Position numbers and translations under genes: made by a program. A DNA stretch of 64,000 bases from contig NZ_CP065856.1 in assembly GCF_016065055.1 (NCBI RefSeq), forward strand, positions 1,921,836 to 1,985,835, given 5' to 3'. Under the pieces are notes generated by a model. That model saw only the letters and a list, made by a program, of their open reading frames with translations. It had not been told where the DNA came from and did not search any database. This document shows positions 16,990-25,579 of this stretch, piece by piece (positions within the stretch are counted from its first letter, which is position 1; every line of letters begins with the position of its first letter). Origin of the DNA: Halosimplex litoreum (GTDB lineage Archaea; Halobacteriota; Halobacteria; Halobacteriales; Haloarculaceae).

Positions 16990-17889
16990 ATGTTAGACCG
17001 GGTGCTCGGTCGCGCCGAACTCAAAGAGCGTATCGCGGACCTCGAAGACGAACTCGACAGCCGCGAGCAGCAACTGGAGGCCGAGCAGCGCCGGCGCGCC
17101 GACGCGGTCAGCGACCGCCAGGACGCCGAAGAGGAAATCAACCGCCTCGAAGACCGCATCGCCGAACTCGAAGGCGAGGTCGAGCGCCTGCGCGACGGCC
17201 AGGCCGGCGCCGAACGGGCGTTCGCCGCCGAGGAGACGCTGCGCGACGGTCGCCTCCGCGCCGTTCTCGACCGTCTGGAGTCGATCGAAACCGACCCCGA
17301 GGGCGCGTTCACAGCCTACGTCCCCGACGGACACGACCTCTCGGAGTCGGTCCGGGAGGCGTTCGGCGACCGCGCGGCGCTGGTGGGTCGGGCCGCGCCC
17401 TGTCTCGCCGTCACCGACGACGCCGCGCTCGTCGACGCCTGTCTCTCGGTGCCGAACCCGCCCGAACCGTTCGCCGAGTGGAGCGACGTCGTCGCGTTCG
17501 AGCGGTCGTGGTTCGAACCCACGGGCTCGTTCACGTTCGCGCTCGTCCGCTCGGATCTGTTCGCCATGGCCGAGTACGACGGCGACGAGCAGGTGGCCTT
17601 CCAGGGGTTCGATTCGGATCTGAAGAGCAAACACTCCAAGGGCGGCTACTCCCAGGCCCGCTTCGAGCGGCTGCGCGACGAGCAGATCGACAATCATCTG
17701 GACCGGTGCCAGGTGGCGTTGGAAGACCGGAAGACCGAGCGGCTATTCGTGGTGGGGGAGCGCACCGTGTTGGACGAGTTCGAGGAGTTGGCGGACGTGG
17801 TGTCGTCCGTGAGCGCGAGCGGCGAGCCCGAGCCCGCGCTGGAGTCGGCGTTTCGGGAGTTCTGGCGTGTGCAGTTGCGAGCGTTGTAG
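16990..17889 (+). CDS. Vms1/Ankzf1-type peptidyl-tRNA hydrolase
   Basis: 299 residues. An N-terminal coiled coil of heptad-like Leu/Glu/Arg (about 5-70) is followed by an eRF1-like release-factor domain (about 95-298). The key motif is KSKHSKGGYSQARFER (212-227), where GGYSQ matches the loop carrying the catalytic Gln in Vms1-like release factors. Homologues free nascent chains from peptidyl-tRNA on stalled 60S/50S ribosomal subunits, so this is a candidate archaeal ribosome-rescue factor acting in the cytosol. ATG 16990 is preferred; GTG 16987 would add one residue. Confidence 0.85.
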   Translation: MLDRVLGRAELKERIADLEDELDSREQQLEAEQRRRADAVSDRQDAEEEINRLEDRIAELEGEVERLRDGQAGAERAFAAEETLRDGRLRAVLDRLESIETDPEGAFTAYVPDGHDLSESVREAFGDRAALVGRAAPCLAVTDDAALVDACLSVPNPPEPFAEWSDVVAFERSWFEPTGSFTFALVRSDLFAMAEYDGDEQVAFQGFDSDLKSKHSKGGYSQARFERLRDEQIDNHLDRCQVALEDRKTERLFVVGERTVLDEFEELADVVSSVSASGEPEPALESAFREFWRVQLRAL

Positions 17890-17958
17890 ACTGTGGCCGC
17901 GCGGGTGTCGGGATTGCTGCGACCAGCACGACCGCAGACAGCGTGACGGGTCTCGTAG

Positions 17959-18320
17959 CGACAGCAGCCGACAGCACCGCGGACCTGATCGTAGCGCAAA
18001 ACAGCGTGAAAGCCCCGGCTCTGTCGACTCGGGCGCCTCGCTGCGCGCTTCGCTCACTGCGTTCGCTGCAGTGCTTGCGTCGTCGGCCTTCGTCGACAGA
18101 GCCGCCCCTTTCATTCCCGCCCGCACAGACTGACCGGACAGCCGACATGGGTGGGGATGAAAGGGGCCGTCCGCTTCGGGAAGACGGGTGACGCAAGCAC
18201 CGCAGCCGAGCGAAGCGAGGTGAGGAGCGCAGCGAACCCTTCGACCGAAGCGGACGGGGGCTTTCACGCTGTTCGCGGTCACGATCGAGACAGCGGTGCT
18301 GCCGGTTGCTGTGGCTGTCG
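17959..18320. repeat. Long imperfect foldback (inverted repeat) element
   Basis: Nested inverted matches share one centre near 18136: ACAGCGTGAAAGCCCC (18001-18016) with its complement at 18257-18272; GTGCTTGCGTC (18071-18081) with 18190-18200; CCCCTTTCATTCCC (18105-18118) with 18153-18166 (one mismatch). Weaker similarity extends outward to about 17959 and 18320. A second, local inverted pair, GGCTCTGTCGAC, lies at 18017-18028 and 18092-18103. No ORF of known family lies inside. It could be a MITE-like element, a structured RNA or an insertion remnant. The whole gap 17890-18384 holds no supportable gene. Confidence 0.7.
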
Positions 18321-18384
18321 CGGTCGCGGCTCCAGCTCCTCGAACCACCGACCGATTAAATCCGACCCGAACGAACACTCGTCC

Positions 18385-19407
18385 ATGCGCGTCGCGATCC
18401 TGGCCCACGAGGGGTTCCCTGACCGAGCGAAGACGGCCGTGGGGATCCTGCGCTACGCCGACGACGAGGTGGTCGCGGTGCTCGACCGCACCCGCGCCGG
18501 CGAGCGCGTCCGCGACCACGTCTCGGACGTGCGGGGCGCCCCGATCGTCGACGGCATCGACGCGGTCGAGGAACCCATCGACGCGCTCGTGGTCGGGATC
18601 GCACCGATCGGCGGCGGCTTCGACGAGACCTGGCGACCGGACGTGACTGGCGCGCTCGAACGCGGCGCCGACGTGGTCGCCGGCCTCCACTACTTCGTCG
18701 GCGACGACGAGGAGTTCGCCCGCCTCGCCGACGAACACGGCGCCGAGATCCGCGACCTGCGCAGACCACCGGACGACCTGTCCGTCAGCGACGGGACGGC
18801 GAGCGAGATCGACGCCGAGGTTGTCCTCACCGTCGGCACCGACTGCTCGTCCGGGAAGATGACGACGACGTTCGAACTCGCCGAAGCGGCCCGCGAGCGC
18901 GGCGTCGACGCCGGCGTCGTCCCGACCGGCCAGACCGGGATCGCCATCGAGGACTACGGAATCGCCGTCGACCGCGTCGTCTCCGATTTCGCCGCCGGTG
19001 CGGTCGAGCGGATGGTCACGGAGCGCGCGAGCGAGTTCGACGTGCTGTTCGTCGAGGGCCAGGGCGCCGTCGCCCACCCCGCCTACTCGGGGGTAACCAC
19101 CAGTGTCCTCCACGGGGCGATGCCGGATCGGCTGGTCCTCTGTCACGTCGCCGGCCGCGACGCCGTCCACGGCTACGAGCACGTCCCGATCTCACCGCCC
19201 GGCGAGTACGCGGCGCTCTACGAGTCGCTGGCCGAACCCGTCGCGCCCGCCGAAGTGGTCGCCGGCTCGCTCAATACCCAGCGCCTCGACGACGACGCGG
19301 CCGGCCAAGCGATCGACGACTACGCCGACGCCGTCGGCGCGCCCGCGACCGACCCCGTCCGCTTCGACGCGAGTGAACTTCTTCCGGCGGTGCTGGGGGA
19401 GGAGTGA
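18385..19407 (+). CDS. dgcN: DUF1611 protein, probable D-glutamate N-acetyltransferase (DgcN-like)
   Basis: 340 residues. An N-terminal Rossmann-like part (MRVAILAHEG, DALVVGIAPIGGG) is followed by a P-loop domain with GTDCSSGKMTT (about 150-160), the DUF1611 signature. DUF1611 members paired with an enolase-superfamily racemase have been described as DgcN, which N-acetylates D-glutamate, in marine bacteria and halophilic archaea. The next gene, two bases downstream, is such a partner, which supports the assignment. TTAAAT at about 18356 lies 25-30 bases before the ATG. The symbol is an inference from family and pairing. Confidence 0.75.
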   Translation: MRVAILAHEGFPDRAKTAVGILRYADDEVVAVLDRTRAGERVRDHVSDVRGAPIVDGIDAVEEPIDALVVGIAPIGGGFDETWRPDVTGALERGADVVAGLHYFVGDDEEFARLADEHGAEIRDLRRPPDDLSVSDGTASEIDAEVVLTVGTDCSSGKMTTTFELAEAARERGVDAGVVPTGQTGIAIEDYGIAVDRVVSDFAAGAVERMVTERASEFDVLFVEGQGAVAHPAYSGVTTSVLHGAMPDRLVLCHVAGRDAVHGYEHVPISPPGEYAALYESLAEPVAPAEVVAGSLNTQRLDDDAAGQAIDDYADAVGAPATDPVRFDASELLPAVLGEE

Positions 19408-19409
19408 AG

Positions 19410-20474
19410 ATGGCGTCGCACCGTACCGACGCCGGTCTCACGACCGAGTTCGAACGCCTCGCGCTCCCGCTCGACGACCCGTTCACCATCGCCCGCGGGA
19501 CGATCGAGACGGCCGAGAACGTTCTCGTTCGTGTCTCGGACGGGACTCACGAGGGCGTCGGCGCCGCCGCGCCTTCGACCTATTACGGCGAGACGCCCGC
19601 GACCGTCGAGGCGGTCCTGCCGGAACTCCTCGAAGTCGTCGAGGATGTGGGCGACCCCCACGTTCGCCAGCGGATCGAGCGCGAGATGCGCGAACGCGTC
19701 GACCGGAATCCCGCCGCACGGGCCGCGGTCGACACCGCGCTCGCCGATCTGGCCGCGAAACGCCTCGACGTTCCCCTCTACCGCCAGTGGGGGCTCGACC
19801 CAGACGCGGCGCCCGTCTCCTCGTTCTCGATCGGCCTCGCCGAGCCCGACGAGATGCGCCAGCGGGCCGAACGCGCGGTCGAGGAAGGGTACTCGATCCT
19901 GAAGGTGAAACTGGGGGCGGGCCGCACGGGCGAGCGCCTGACGGCCGTCCGCGAGGGCGCACCCGGGGCGACCGTCCGCGTCGACGCCAACGGCGCCTGG
20001 ACGCCCGCCGAGGCCGTCGCCAAATCCGAGATTCTCGCCGACTGCGGCGTCGAGTTCGTCGAACAGCCCGTTCCGGCGGACGACGTGGTAAGCCTGCGTC
20101 GGGTTCGGGACCGCGGCGCCGTCCCCGTCGCCGCCGACGAGTCCGTCGTGACCGCGTCGGATGTCGCCCGGGTCGCCGACGCCGTCGACATCGTCGTCGC
20201 GAAGCTCCAGAAGTGCGGGAGTCTGCGCGAGACGCGGCGAGTGGCCGCGGGCGCTCACGCCCACGGCTGCGAGGCGATGATCGGGTGCATGGTCGCCTCG
20301 AACGCGACCGTCGCGGCCAGCGCCCACCTCGCGCCGCTGTTCGATTACGCCGACTTGGACGGGTCGCTGTTGCTCGACTCGGACCCCTTCGACGGCGTGG
20401 CGATGCCCGGCGGCGCGATCGACCTCGCGGCGGTCGAGCGAGCGGGGACGGGTGCGGTCGAGGCGGGTGGATGA
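19410..20474 (+). CDS. dgcA: Enolase-superfamily epimerase, probable N-acetyl-D-glutamate racemase (DgcA-like)
   Basis: 354 residues, dipeptide-epimerase branch of the MLE/enolase superfamily. Visible residues: acid/base Lys in ILKVKLG (about 165-170), metal ligands Asp in VDANG, Glu in VEQP and Asp/Glu in ADES, and the second catalytic Lys in VAKLQK. The family epimerises dipeptides, but pairing with DgcN points to racemising N-acetyl-D-glutamate to the L form. ATG 19410 follows the upstream stop by two bases; GTG 19404 would overlap it. Cotranscription is very likely. Confidence 0.78.
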   Translation: MASHRTDAGLTTEFERLALPLDDPFTIARGTIETAENVLVRVSDGTHEGVGAAAPSTYYGETPATVEAVLPELLEVVEDVGDPHVRQRIEREMRERVDRNPAARAAVDTALADLAAKRLDVPLYRQWGLDPDAAPVSSFSIGLAEPDEMRQRAERAVEEGYSILKVKLGAGRTGERLTAVREGAPGATVRVDANGAWTPAEAVAKSEILADCGVEFVEQPVPADDVVSLRRVRDRGAVPVAADESVVTASDVARVADAVDIVVAKLQKCGSLRETRRVAAGAHAHGCEAMIGCMVASNATVAASAHLAPLFDYADLDGSLLLDSDPFDGVAMPGGAIDLAAVERAGTGAVEAGG

Positions 20475-20489
20475 TCGTCCGAGTACCGC

Positions 20490-20963
20490 CTACAGCCGGT
20501 CGCCCGTCGCGGCGTAGACACCGCCGAGCACCAGCCCGTAGACGGCGTGCCACAAAAGCGACGGGGGCGCGAAGTTCGGGAACGGCGGCGACGCCGGCGA
20601 CCCGACTGCGTCGAGCCACAGCGGCATCACGAGCGCCGCGAGGACCGCCCACGTCAGGACCCCCCAGGCGACGCCCGCGCCGACCTGCTCGCCGGGCGAA
20701 TCGAGGTCGAGCGCGCCGACGATGGCGGCGAAGACCACGCCCAGCACGGCGCCGTGGGAGGCGTGGACGAACAGCCCCGCGGCGCCGCTGGGCGGCGGTG
20801 CCAGCGCGTACAGCGAGGGGATCGCGACGGTGATCGTCGGCTCGTTCATGACGACGACCAGCGCGCCCATCGCGAGCGCGCCGAGAATCCCCCCGACGAC
20901 GCCGGCCCCCCAGGAGTCGTTCGCGTGCGATTCCTCCGCCGCAGCCTCGGTCGCTGTCGACAT
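20490..20963 (-). CDS. Haloarchaeal membrane protein, function unknown
   Basis: 157 residues, four predicted transmembrane helices (VVGGILGALAMGALVVVM, LFVHASHGAVLGVVFAAIVGAL, GVAWGVLTWAVLAALVMPLW, LLWHAVYGLVLGGVYAA). His residues in the second and fourth helices could be functional, but no family is recognised with confidence. It is convergent with dgcA (15 bases between). Confidence 0.65.
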   Translation of the reverse strand: MSTATEAAAEESHANDSWGAGVVGGILGALAMGALVVVMNEPTITVAIPSLYALAPPPSGAAGLFVHASHGAVLGVVFAAIVGALDLDSPGEQVGAGVAWGVLTWAVLAALVMPLWLDAVGSPASPPFPNFAPPSLLWHAVYGLVLGGVYAATGDRL

Positions 20964-21111
20964 ACCCGAGGCGACTCGCGGCGCGCGAAAGAAACCGACT
21001 CGGGAGTGTGCGCGTGCTGCCGTGGCGCACACCGGCGGTAGGGTTATGTGGGGTAACAGGCTCGCGAGGGACCCGCGACGGCCCCGCAACGACCCGGCGC
21101 GGAACGCCGAC

Positions 21112-22719
21112 TCAGATCCACGCCGCGAACGACTCGCGCTCGCGGCTCAGTTCGACGTATTCGCCCTGCATCCGCGCGAGCGCGGTCTCCAGGTCGGCGC
21201 CGTCGCCCAGGTGCTCGCCGACGCGCGCTTTCTTCCAGGCGCTCGGGGTGACGCCGGCGTCCCAGCGGGCTTCGATGGGGTCGAGATACCGGTCTCGCGT
21301 CCCCTCGCCGACCCCCTGTTCGGCCAGCCCGCGGCGGGCGTACTCGAACACCTCGGCGAAGATTTCCTCGGAGTCGTCGGTCCGCTCACCGTCGGCGGTG
21401 ACCCACGCCAGCTCGGCGTCGAGGCCGTCCTCGACGGCGGCGTAGAAGCTCCGTTCGGCGTCGTCCCAGGCGAGGGCTCCGAGCGGGTGGTCGGCGGCGA
21501 CCAGCCCTTTGAGAAGGCCCGCGGTGAGCACCTGGAGGCCGACGATGTCGCGGACGGTCGGCTGGGTCGGCAGCGGGCGGTACTCGATGCGCAGCGACCG
21601 CTCGTCGCAGGCGCCGTCGACGGCGTCGCCGCCGGCCACGCCGCGCACCCACCGCCAGAAGGTGCCCCGCTTGTAGTCGAACTCCCAGGCCGCGCTCGTC
21701 GGGTCGCCGCCCTTCTGGCCTTCCTCCTCGACCGCCTCGCGTTCTATCCACTCCCGGAGGAACGGAGCGAAGCTGTCGTCGGCGACGACGTGACCCAGCG
21801 CGTCGGCGGGCTCGTCGAGGTCGTCGGGCACTCGGACCTTCCGACAGGACTGGTTCATCGACTGCTCGAAGGCGGCGATCCGCAACTCGTGGTGGGTTTC
21901 CTCGACCAGTCGCTCGGGGTCGGCCACGTCGCCGTAGCAGTCGCCGGGCAGGAACGGCGAGTTGGCCGACAGCGCGACGAGCGGGCCGAGCGTTCGCGTC
22001 GCGAGGTTGTGATACCGTGGGAACTCGCTCGGGTCGGGCACCTGCACGTGGGGCTGGATCGAGGTGGCCAGCGACTCGAAGAGGATGGTGCGATACCCCG
22101 TCTCGACGCCGGGGACGGCGAAGTCGATCTCGCCGCCGGCCCGCCGGACGGCGACGTTGTCGAGGGCGCCGTAGCGGGGGTCTCTCCGCATGTTCCGCGC
22201 GACGAGGACCGGGTCGTCGGGGTCGCCCCCGGGGACGACGACCGGTCGGTCGCCTTCGGTGTCCCGGCCACCGGGACCGCGAACCTCCACGTCGTCGAGG
22301 TAGGCGTGCGTTCCCTCGGCCGGTGCGACCGCTGGCATCGCGTCGAGGACGATCGCCAGGCCGTGCTCGCGCGCCCGCTCCCGCGTGGCGGCCAGGTCCC
22401 TCTCGATCTCGGCGGCCTGTGCGGCGACGCCGTCGTCGTCGAACTCGCTCGGCGCGGCGTTGAGTTCCGCGTTGTGCAACCCGAGTTCCTTGTCGGCCGG
22501 CCCCTCGTACACGTCGTCGGGGATCGGCGCGAGCGAGCAGTCGGCGCCGTCGCCCGCCAGCGCGTACACTTCCAGTTCCAGGCCGAGCGTGGCGGCCGCG
22601 TTGTCGAAGGCACCGTCGGCCAGCGCGTCGGTCAGCCGGTCGGCCTGGTCGCGGACTCGCTCGTCGAACGCGCCGGTCCCGGCGAGCGAGCGCCTGACGA
22701 GCGATTCGTGGTCGGTCAT
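21112..22719 (-). CDS. Glutamate-cysteine ligase-like (GCS2 superfamily) protein
   Basis: 535 residues. The LGLELEVYAL motif (about 45-54) is the first-strand Glu-x-Glu metal/ATP signature of the GCS2 carboxylate-amine ligase fold; HNAELNAAPSE and EYRPLPTQPT also fit. It is longer than the standard haloarchaeal GshA (about 360), so it may be a paralogue with another acceptor. Haloarchaea use gamma-glutamylcysteine as a thiol, and the nearby CPYC protein at 8.1 kb would be a consumer, but no operon link exists here. ATG 22719 is the first Met before the conserved part. Confidence 0.65.
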   Translation of the reverse strand: MTDHESLVRRSLAGTGAFDERVRDQADRLTDALADGAFDNAAATLGLELEVYALAGDGADCSLAPIPDDVYEGPADKELGLHNAELNAAPSEFDDDGVAAQAAEIERDLAATRERAREHGLAIVLDAMPAVAPAEGTHAYLDDVEVRGPGGRDTEGDRPVVVPGGDPDDPVLVARNMRRDPRYGALDNVAVRRAGGEIDFAVPGVETGYRTILFESLATSIQPHVQVPDPSEFPRYHNLATRTLGPLVALSANSPFLPGDCYGDVADPERLVEETHHELRIAAFEQSMNQSCRKVRVPDDLDEPADALGHVVADDSFAPFLREWIEREAVEEEGQKGGDPTSAAWEFDYKRGTFWRWVRGVAGGDAVDGACDERSLRIEYRPLPTQPTVRDIVGLQVLTAGLLKGLVAADHPLGALAWDDAERSFYAAVEDGLDAELAWVTADGERTDDSEEIFAEVFEYARRGLAEQGVGEGTRDRYLDPIEARWDAGVTPSAWKKARVGEHLGDGADLETALARMQGEYVELSRERESFAAWI

Positions 22720-22841
22720 TACTCCGAGGGTGGTCCACCGCCGACAAAAAAGGCTCGGGCGCCGCGTCGTCAGCGCCGGTCCGCCGTCCCGGCCGCCGGA
22801 GGTCCTCCCGGCCACCCGCTCCCGGCCACCCGCTCCCGGCC

Positions 22842-23297
22842 TCACTCCTCGTCGACGAGTTCGATCGCGTCGTCGCCGGTCGGGACCGCACAGAGGAAGG
22901 CTCCTTCCATGTCGCGCTCGTTGCGATACCAGTGGACGGCACCGGCGGGGATGTGCAGCGCGTCGCCACCCTGCACCGTGTGTTCCTCGCCGTCGACGGC
23001 TTCGCCGTTTACTCGAGGCGTCTCCGACGCCTCGGTGTCGATGCCGACCACGTACTCCCCCGCGAGCACGTACTGCTCGTGTTCGATCTCGTTGGTGTGC
23101 TTCGGTACCTCGGCGCCGGGTGCCAGTGTGAACCGGCGGATCGCGAGGTTCTCGGCCCCGTGGTCCTCGCCGACCAGCACCGCCTTCGACAGCCCCTCTG
23201 CGGCGTCGACTTCCTCGTACTCGATGTCGGTCGCGCGGCGGATCAGTGGTGTTTCCGGGTCTGCGACCGATTCGTCGGTCGCTTCGCTCTCGTTCAT
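22842..23297 (-). CDS. Cupin domain protein
   Basis: 151 residues, single cupin barrel. Metal-site residues are visible: HTNEIEHEQYVLAGE (motif 1, with His, His and Glu) and a motif-2 region GDALHIPAGAVHWY. An inserted loop (DTEASETPRVNGEAVDGEE, about residues 86-104) between the motifs is encoded by two perfect small palindromes (see repeat at 22996-23033). Likely a small-molecule-binding or dioxygenase-like protein; the substrate is unknown. Confidence 0.82.
   Translation of the reverse strand: MNESEATDESVADPETPLIRRATDIEYEEVDAAEGLSKAVLVGEDHGAENLAIRRFTLAPGAEVPKHTNEIEHEQYVLAGEYVVGIDTEASETPRVNGEAVDGEEHTVQGGDALHIPAGAVHWYRNERDMEGAFLCAVPTGDDAIELVDEE
22996..23033. repeat. Pair of short palindromes inside the cupin gene
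   Basis: ACGGC-TTC-GCCGT (22996-23008) and GAGGCGTC-TCC-GACGCCTC (23015-23033). The first is identical to 7304-7316 in the propeller gene. Both lie in a loop between cupin motifs. Confidence 0.6.
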
Positions 23298-23366
23298 GGG
23301 GACGGCTACGCCCCCCGGGACAATGACTGTGGTCCCGCTAGGAGAAGTGGTCGGCCTCGCTTCGAC

Positions 23367-24206
23367 TCAGATCCCGGCGCGTTCGAAGACCAGTTCCAGC
23401 GACCGGGCGGTCTCGCGGGCGGCGTCGCCGTCGGTCATCGCTTCCAGCTCGTCGGAGAACGGTTCGGCCATCACCGGGCCGTCGTACCCCACGCGGTCGA
23501 GGTGGGCGAGGAAGGCCTCGACGTCGACGACGCCGGTCGCGCCGGGCATGGCGCGCTCGGTGTCGACGTACTCGTCCATCGCCAGACCTTCGGGGGCGTC
23601 GTTGACGTGGACGTCGACGACGTCGTCGGCGTCGAGCGCCTCCAGTGCCTCCGTGGACCCCCCAGCGGTGTGCCAGTGCCAGGAGTCGAGCAGGAGCCCG
23701 GCGTTGTCCCCGACCGCCGCACAGAGGTCGAGCATGCCCTCGGCGGTCGAGATGAACTCGTACTCGCGGCCCTCGCGTAGCCGTTCGGGGCCCAGAAACT
23801 CCAGCCCCAGGTCGATGCCGTTGTCGGCCAGGATATCGGCGACGGGTTCGAGCCGGTCGCGGTGGAAGGCGAAATTGTCCTCGAAGGGGCGCTCGTCGCT
23901 GAAGGACACGATGTACGTGGACAGTCGGGTGTAGCCGACGGCGGCCGCGGCTTCGGCCACCCCGGAGAGCGCGTCCAGATCGGCCTCGTAGGGCTCGGCG
24001 TCGGCGGTCACGTCGACGGGGAGGTTCGCACTGCCCGCTCGGAGCCCGTGCTCGTCGAGGACGGCGCGGTAGTCGTCGGGACCGTGTTCGCGGAGGTAGC
24101 CGATGTCGACCTGTATCGCGTCGAAGCCGTGTTCGGCTACGAGGGCGGCCGCCTCGGGGACGGCCGAGCCGACGCCGGCGGCGTCGGGGCCGAAGCTGGT
24201 GTACAT
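23367..24206 (-). CDS. Sugar phosphate isomerase/epimerase (xylose isomerase-like TIM barrel)
   Basis: 279 residues from ATG 24206 (MYTSFGPDAAG). AP endonuclease-2/xylose isomerase-like TIM barrel with metal ligands expected at GLEFLGPE (Glu), LLLDSWHWH (Asp, His), VHVNDAP and PVMAEPF (Glu). Such proteins isomerise or epimerise sugars or inositol derivatives. No pathway partner is adjacent, although two sugar dehydrogenase-like genes lie within 5 kb. Confidence 0.83.
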   Translation of the reverse strand: MYTSFGPDAAGVGSAVPEAAALVAEHGFDAIQVDIGYLREHGPDDYRAVLDEHGLRAGSANLPVDVTADAEPYEADLDALSGVAEAAAAVGYTRLSTYIVSFSDERPFEDNFAFHRDRLEPVADILADNGIDLGLEFLGPERLREGREYEFISTAEGMLDLCAAVGDNAGLLLDSWHWHTAGGSTEALEALDADDVVDVHVNDAPEGLAMDEYVDTERAMPGATGVVDVEAFLAHLDRVGYDGPVMAEPFSDELEAMTDGDAARETARSLELVFERAGI

Positions 24207-24315
24207 GATCCGACCGTCGCTCGCTGTCGGTATGTACCCCTCGCAGGCGGCGGACCTCGCTGCTACCGCCGCCGCCACGCACGGGCTTAAGGTCGTGCCG
24301 GGACTACTCGGGGGT

Positions 24316-25527
24316 ATGCGACGATTCCGAATCGGGAGCGCCTTCGGGATCCCGATCAACGTCGACCTCACGTTCCTCCTCGTCCTGCCGCTGTTCGCCT
24401 GGGCGATCGGGTCCCAGATCGGGCTGTACGCGGGGCTGGTCAACGACCTGTGGGGCTCGTCGATCCCGGTCGACGCCCTCACCGGCTCGACGGAGGTGTC
24501 GCTGGCGCTGGGACTGGTCGCCGCGCTTGGTCTGTTCGTCGGCGTCGTGTTACACGAACTGGGCCACTCGCTGATGGCGATGCGCTACGGCTTCCCTATC
24601 TCGTCGATCACGCTGTGGATCTTCGGCGGCATCGCCCAGCTCGACGAGATGCCCGAGGACTGGCGCCAGGAACTCTTCATCGCTATCGCCGGTCCCGCCG
24701 TCAGCGTCGCGCTCGGCGTCGTCTCCTACGCCGCGTTCCTGGCGGTGCCCGCGGGCGAGTCGCTGGCCGTCGCGGCGGCGCAGTTCGTCCTCGGCTACCT
24801 GGCGCTGATGAACGTCGTGCTGGCCGGGTTCAACCTCCTGCCGGGCTTCCCGATGGACGGCGGGCGGGTGCTCCGGGCGCTGCTCAACCGGACTCGCCCG
24901 TACGCCCGCGCCACCGAGATCGCGGCCGAGGTCGGGAAAGTGTTCGCCATCCTCCTGGGGCTGTTCGGCCTGTTCGGCGGGGGTGGCCTGTTCCTGGTCG
25001 CCATCGCCTTTTTCATCTACATCGGCGCGGCCAGCGAGGCCCAGCAGACGACGATGCGAGCGGCCTTCGAGGGCGTCACCGTCGCCGACGTGATGACGCC
25101 GGCCGACCGCGTGACGACCGTCGAGGCCGACGGCTCCGTGAGCGACCTGATCGAGACGATGTTCCGGGAACGCCACACCGGTTACCCCGTCGAACGCGAC
25201 GGGGCGGTCGTCGGTCTCGTGACGCTGGAGGACGCCCGCGCGGTGCGGGAGGTCGAACGGGACGCCTACCGCGTCGCGGAGGTCATGTCGACGGAGATCT
25301 ACACCGTCGCGCCCGACGACGACGTGATGACCGCGCTGGAGGAGCTGGATTCCCACGCCGTCGGACGCCTGCTCGTCATGGACGACGACGAGTTCGTCGG
25401 GCTGATCACCCGGACGGACATCATGAGCGCGCTGTCGATCATCAAATCCAGCGGGCGCTACCAGTCCGAACCGGCCGACTCGGCGGGACCGGACGTGTTC
25501 AACGCCGAGGAGTCGCGGCAGTCGTAG
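24316..25527 (+). CDS. Site-2-type metalloprotease with CBS domains
   Basis: 403 residues. An intramembrane zinc protease (M50) with HELGH at 80-84 in a transmembrane helix and the third ligand Asp181 in FPMDGGR; about six membrane helices (10-240). Two CBS motifs follow (about 250-370: VADVMTPADRVTTVEADGS and VAEVMSTEIYTVAPDDD), likely sensing an adenine nucleotide. The family cleaves membrane-bound regulators inside the bilayer. The substrate is unknown. ATG 24316 follows a GGGGGT stretch. Confidence 0.92.
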   Translation: MRRFRIGSAFGIPINVDLTFLLVLPLFAWAIGSQIGLYAGLVNDLWGSSIPVDALTGSTEVSLALGLVAALGLFVGVVLHELGHSLMAMRYGFPISSITLWIFGGIAQLDEMPEDWRQELFIAIAGPAVSVALGVVSYAAFLAVPAGESLAVAAAQFVLGYLALMNVVLAGFNLLPGFPMDGGRVLRALLNRTRPYARATEIAAEVGKVFAILLGLFGLFGGGGLFLVAIAFFIYIGAASEAQQTTMRAAFEGVTVADVMTPADRVTTVEADGSVSDLIETMFRERHTGYPVERDGAVVGLVTLEDARAVREVERDAYRVAEVMSTEIYTVAPDDDVMTALEELDSHAVGRLLVMDDDEFVGLITRTDIMSALSIIKSSGRYQSEPADSAGPDVFNAEESRQS

Positions 25528-25579
25528 CGCCGTGTCACGGCGGTCGTCGACGCCGATTCCCGGGGACGCCGCCAGTCCG

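Noticed and set aside
17743..19182. Long minus-strand frame across the foldback and dgcN
   Set aside because: It is antisense to two well-supported genes and has no recognisable domain.
22800..22841. CCCGGCCACCCGCT tandem repeat after the GCS2 gene
   Set aside because: Only two copies in very GC-rich sequence; slippage is enough to explain it.
20722..23934. A 1070-codon plus-strand open frame
   Set aside because: It runs antisense to the GCS2, cupin and TIM-barrel genes with Arg/Ser/Pro-biased composition; a high-GC shadow.
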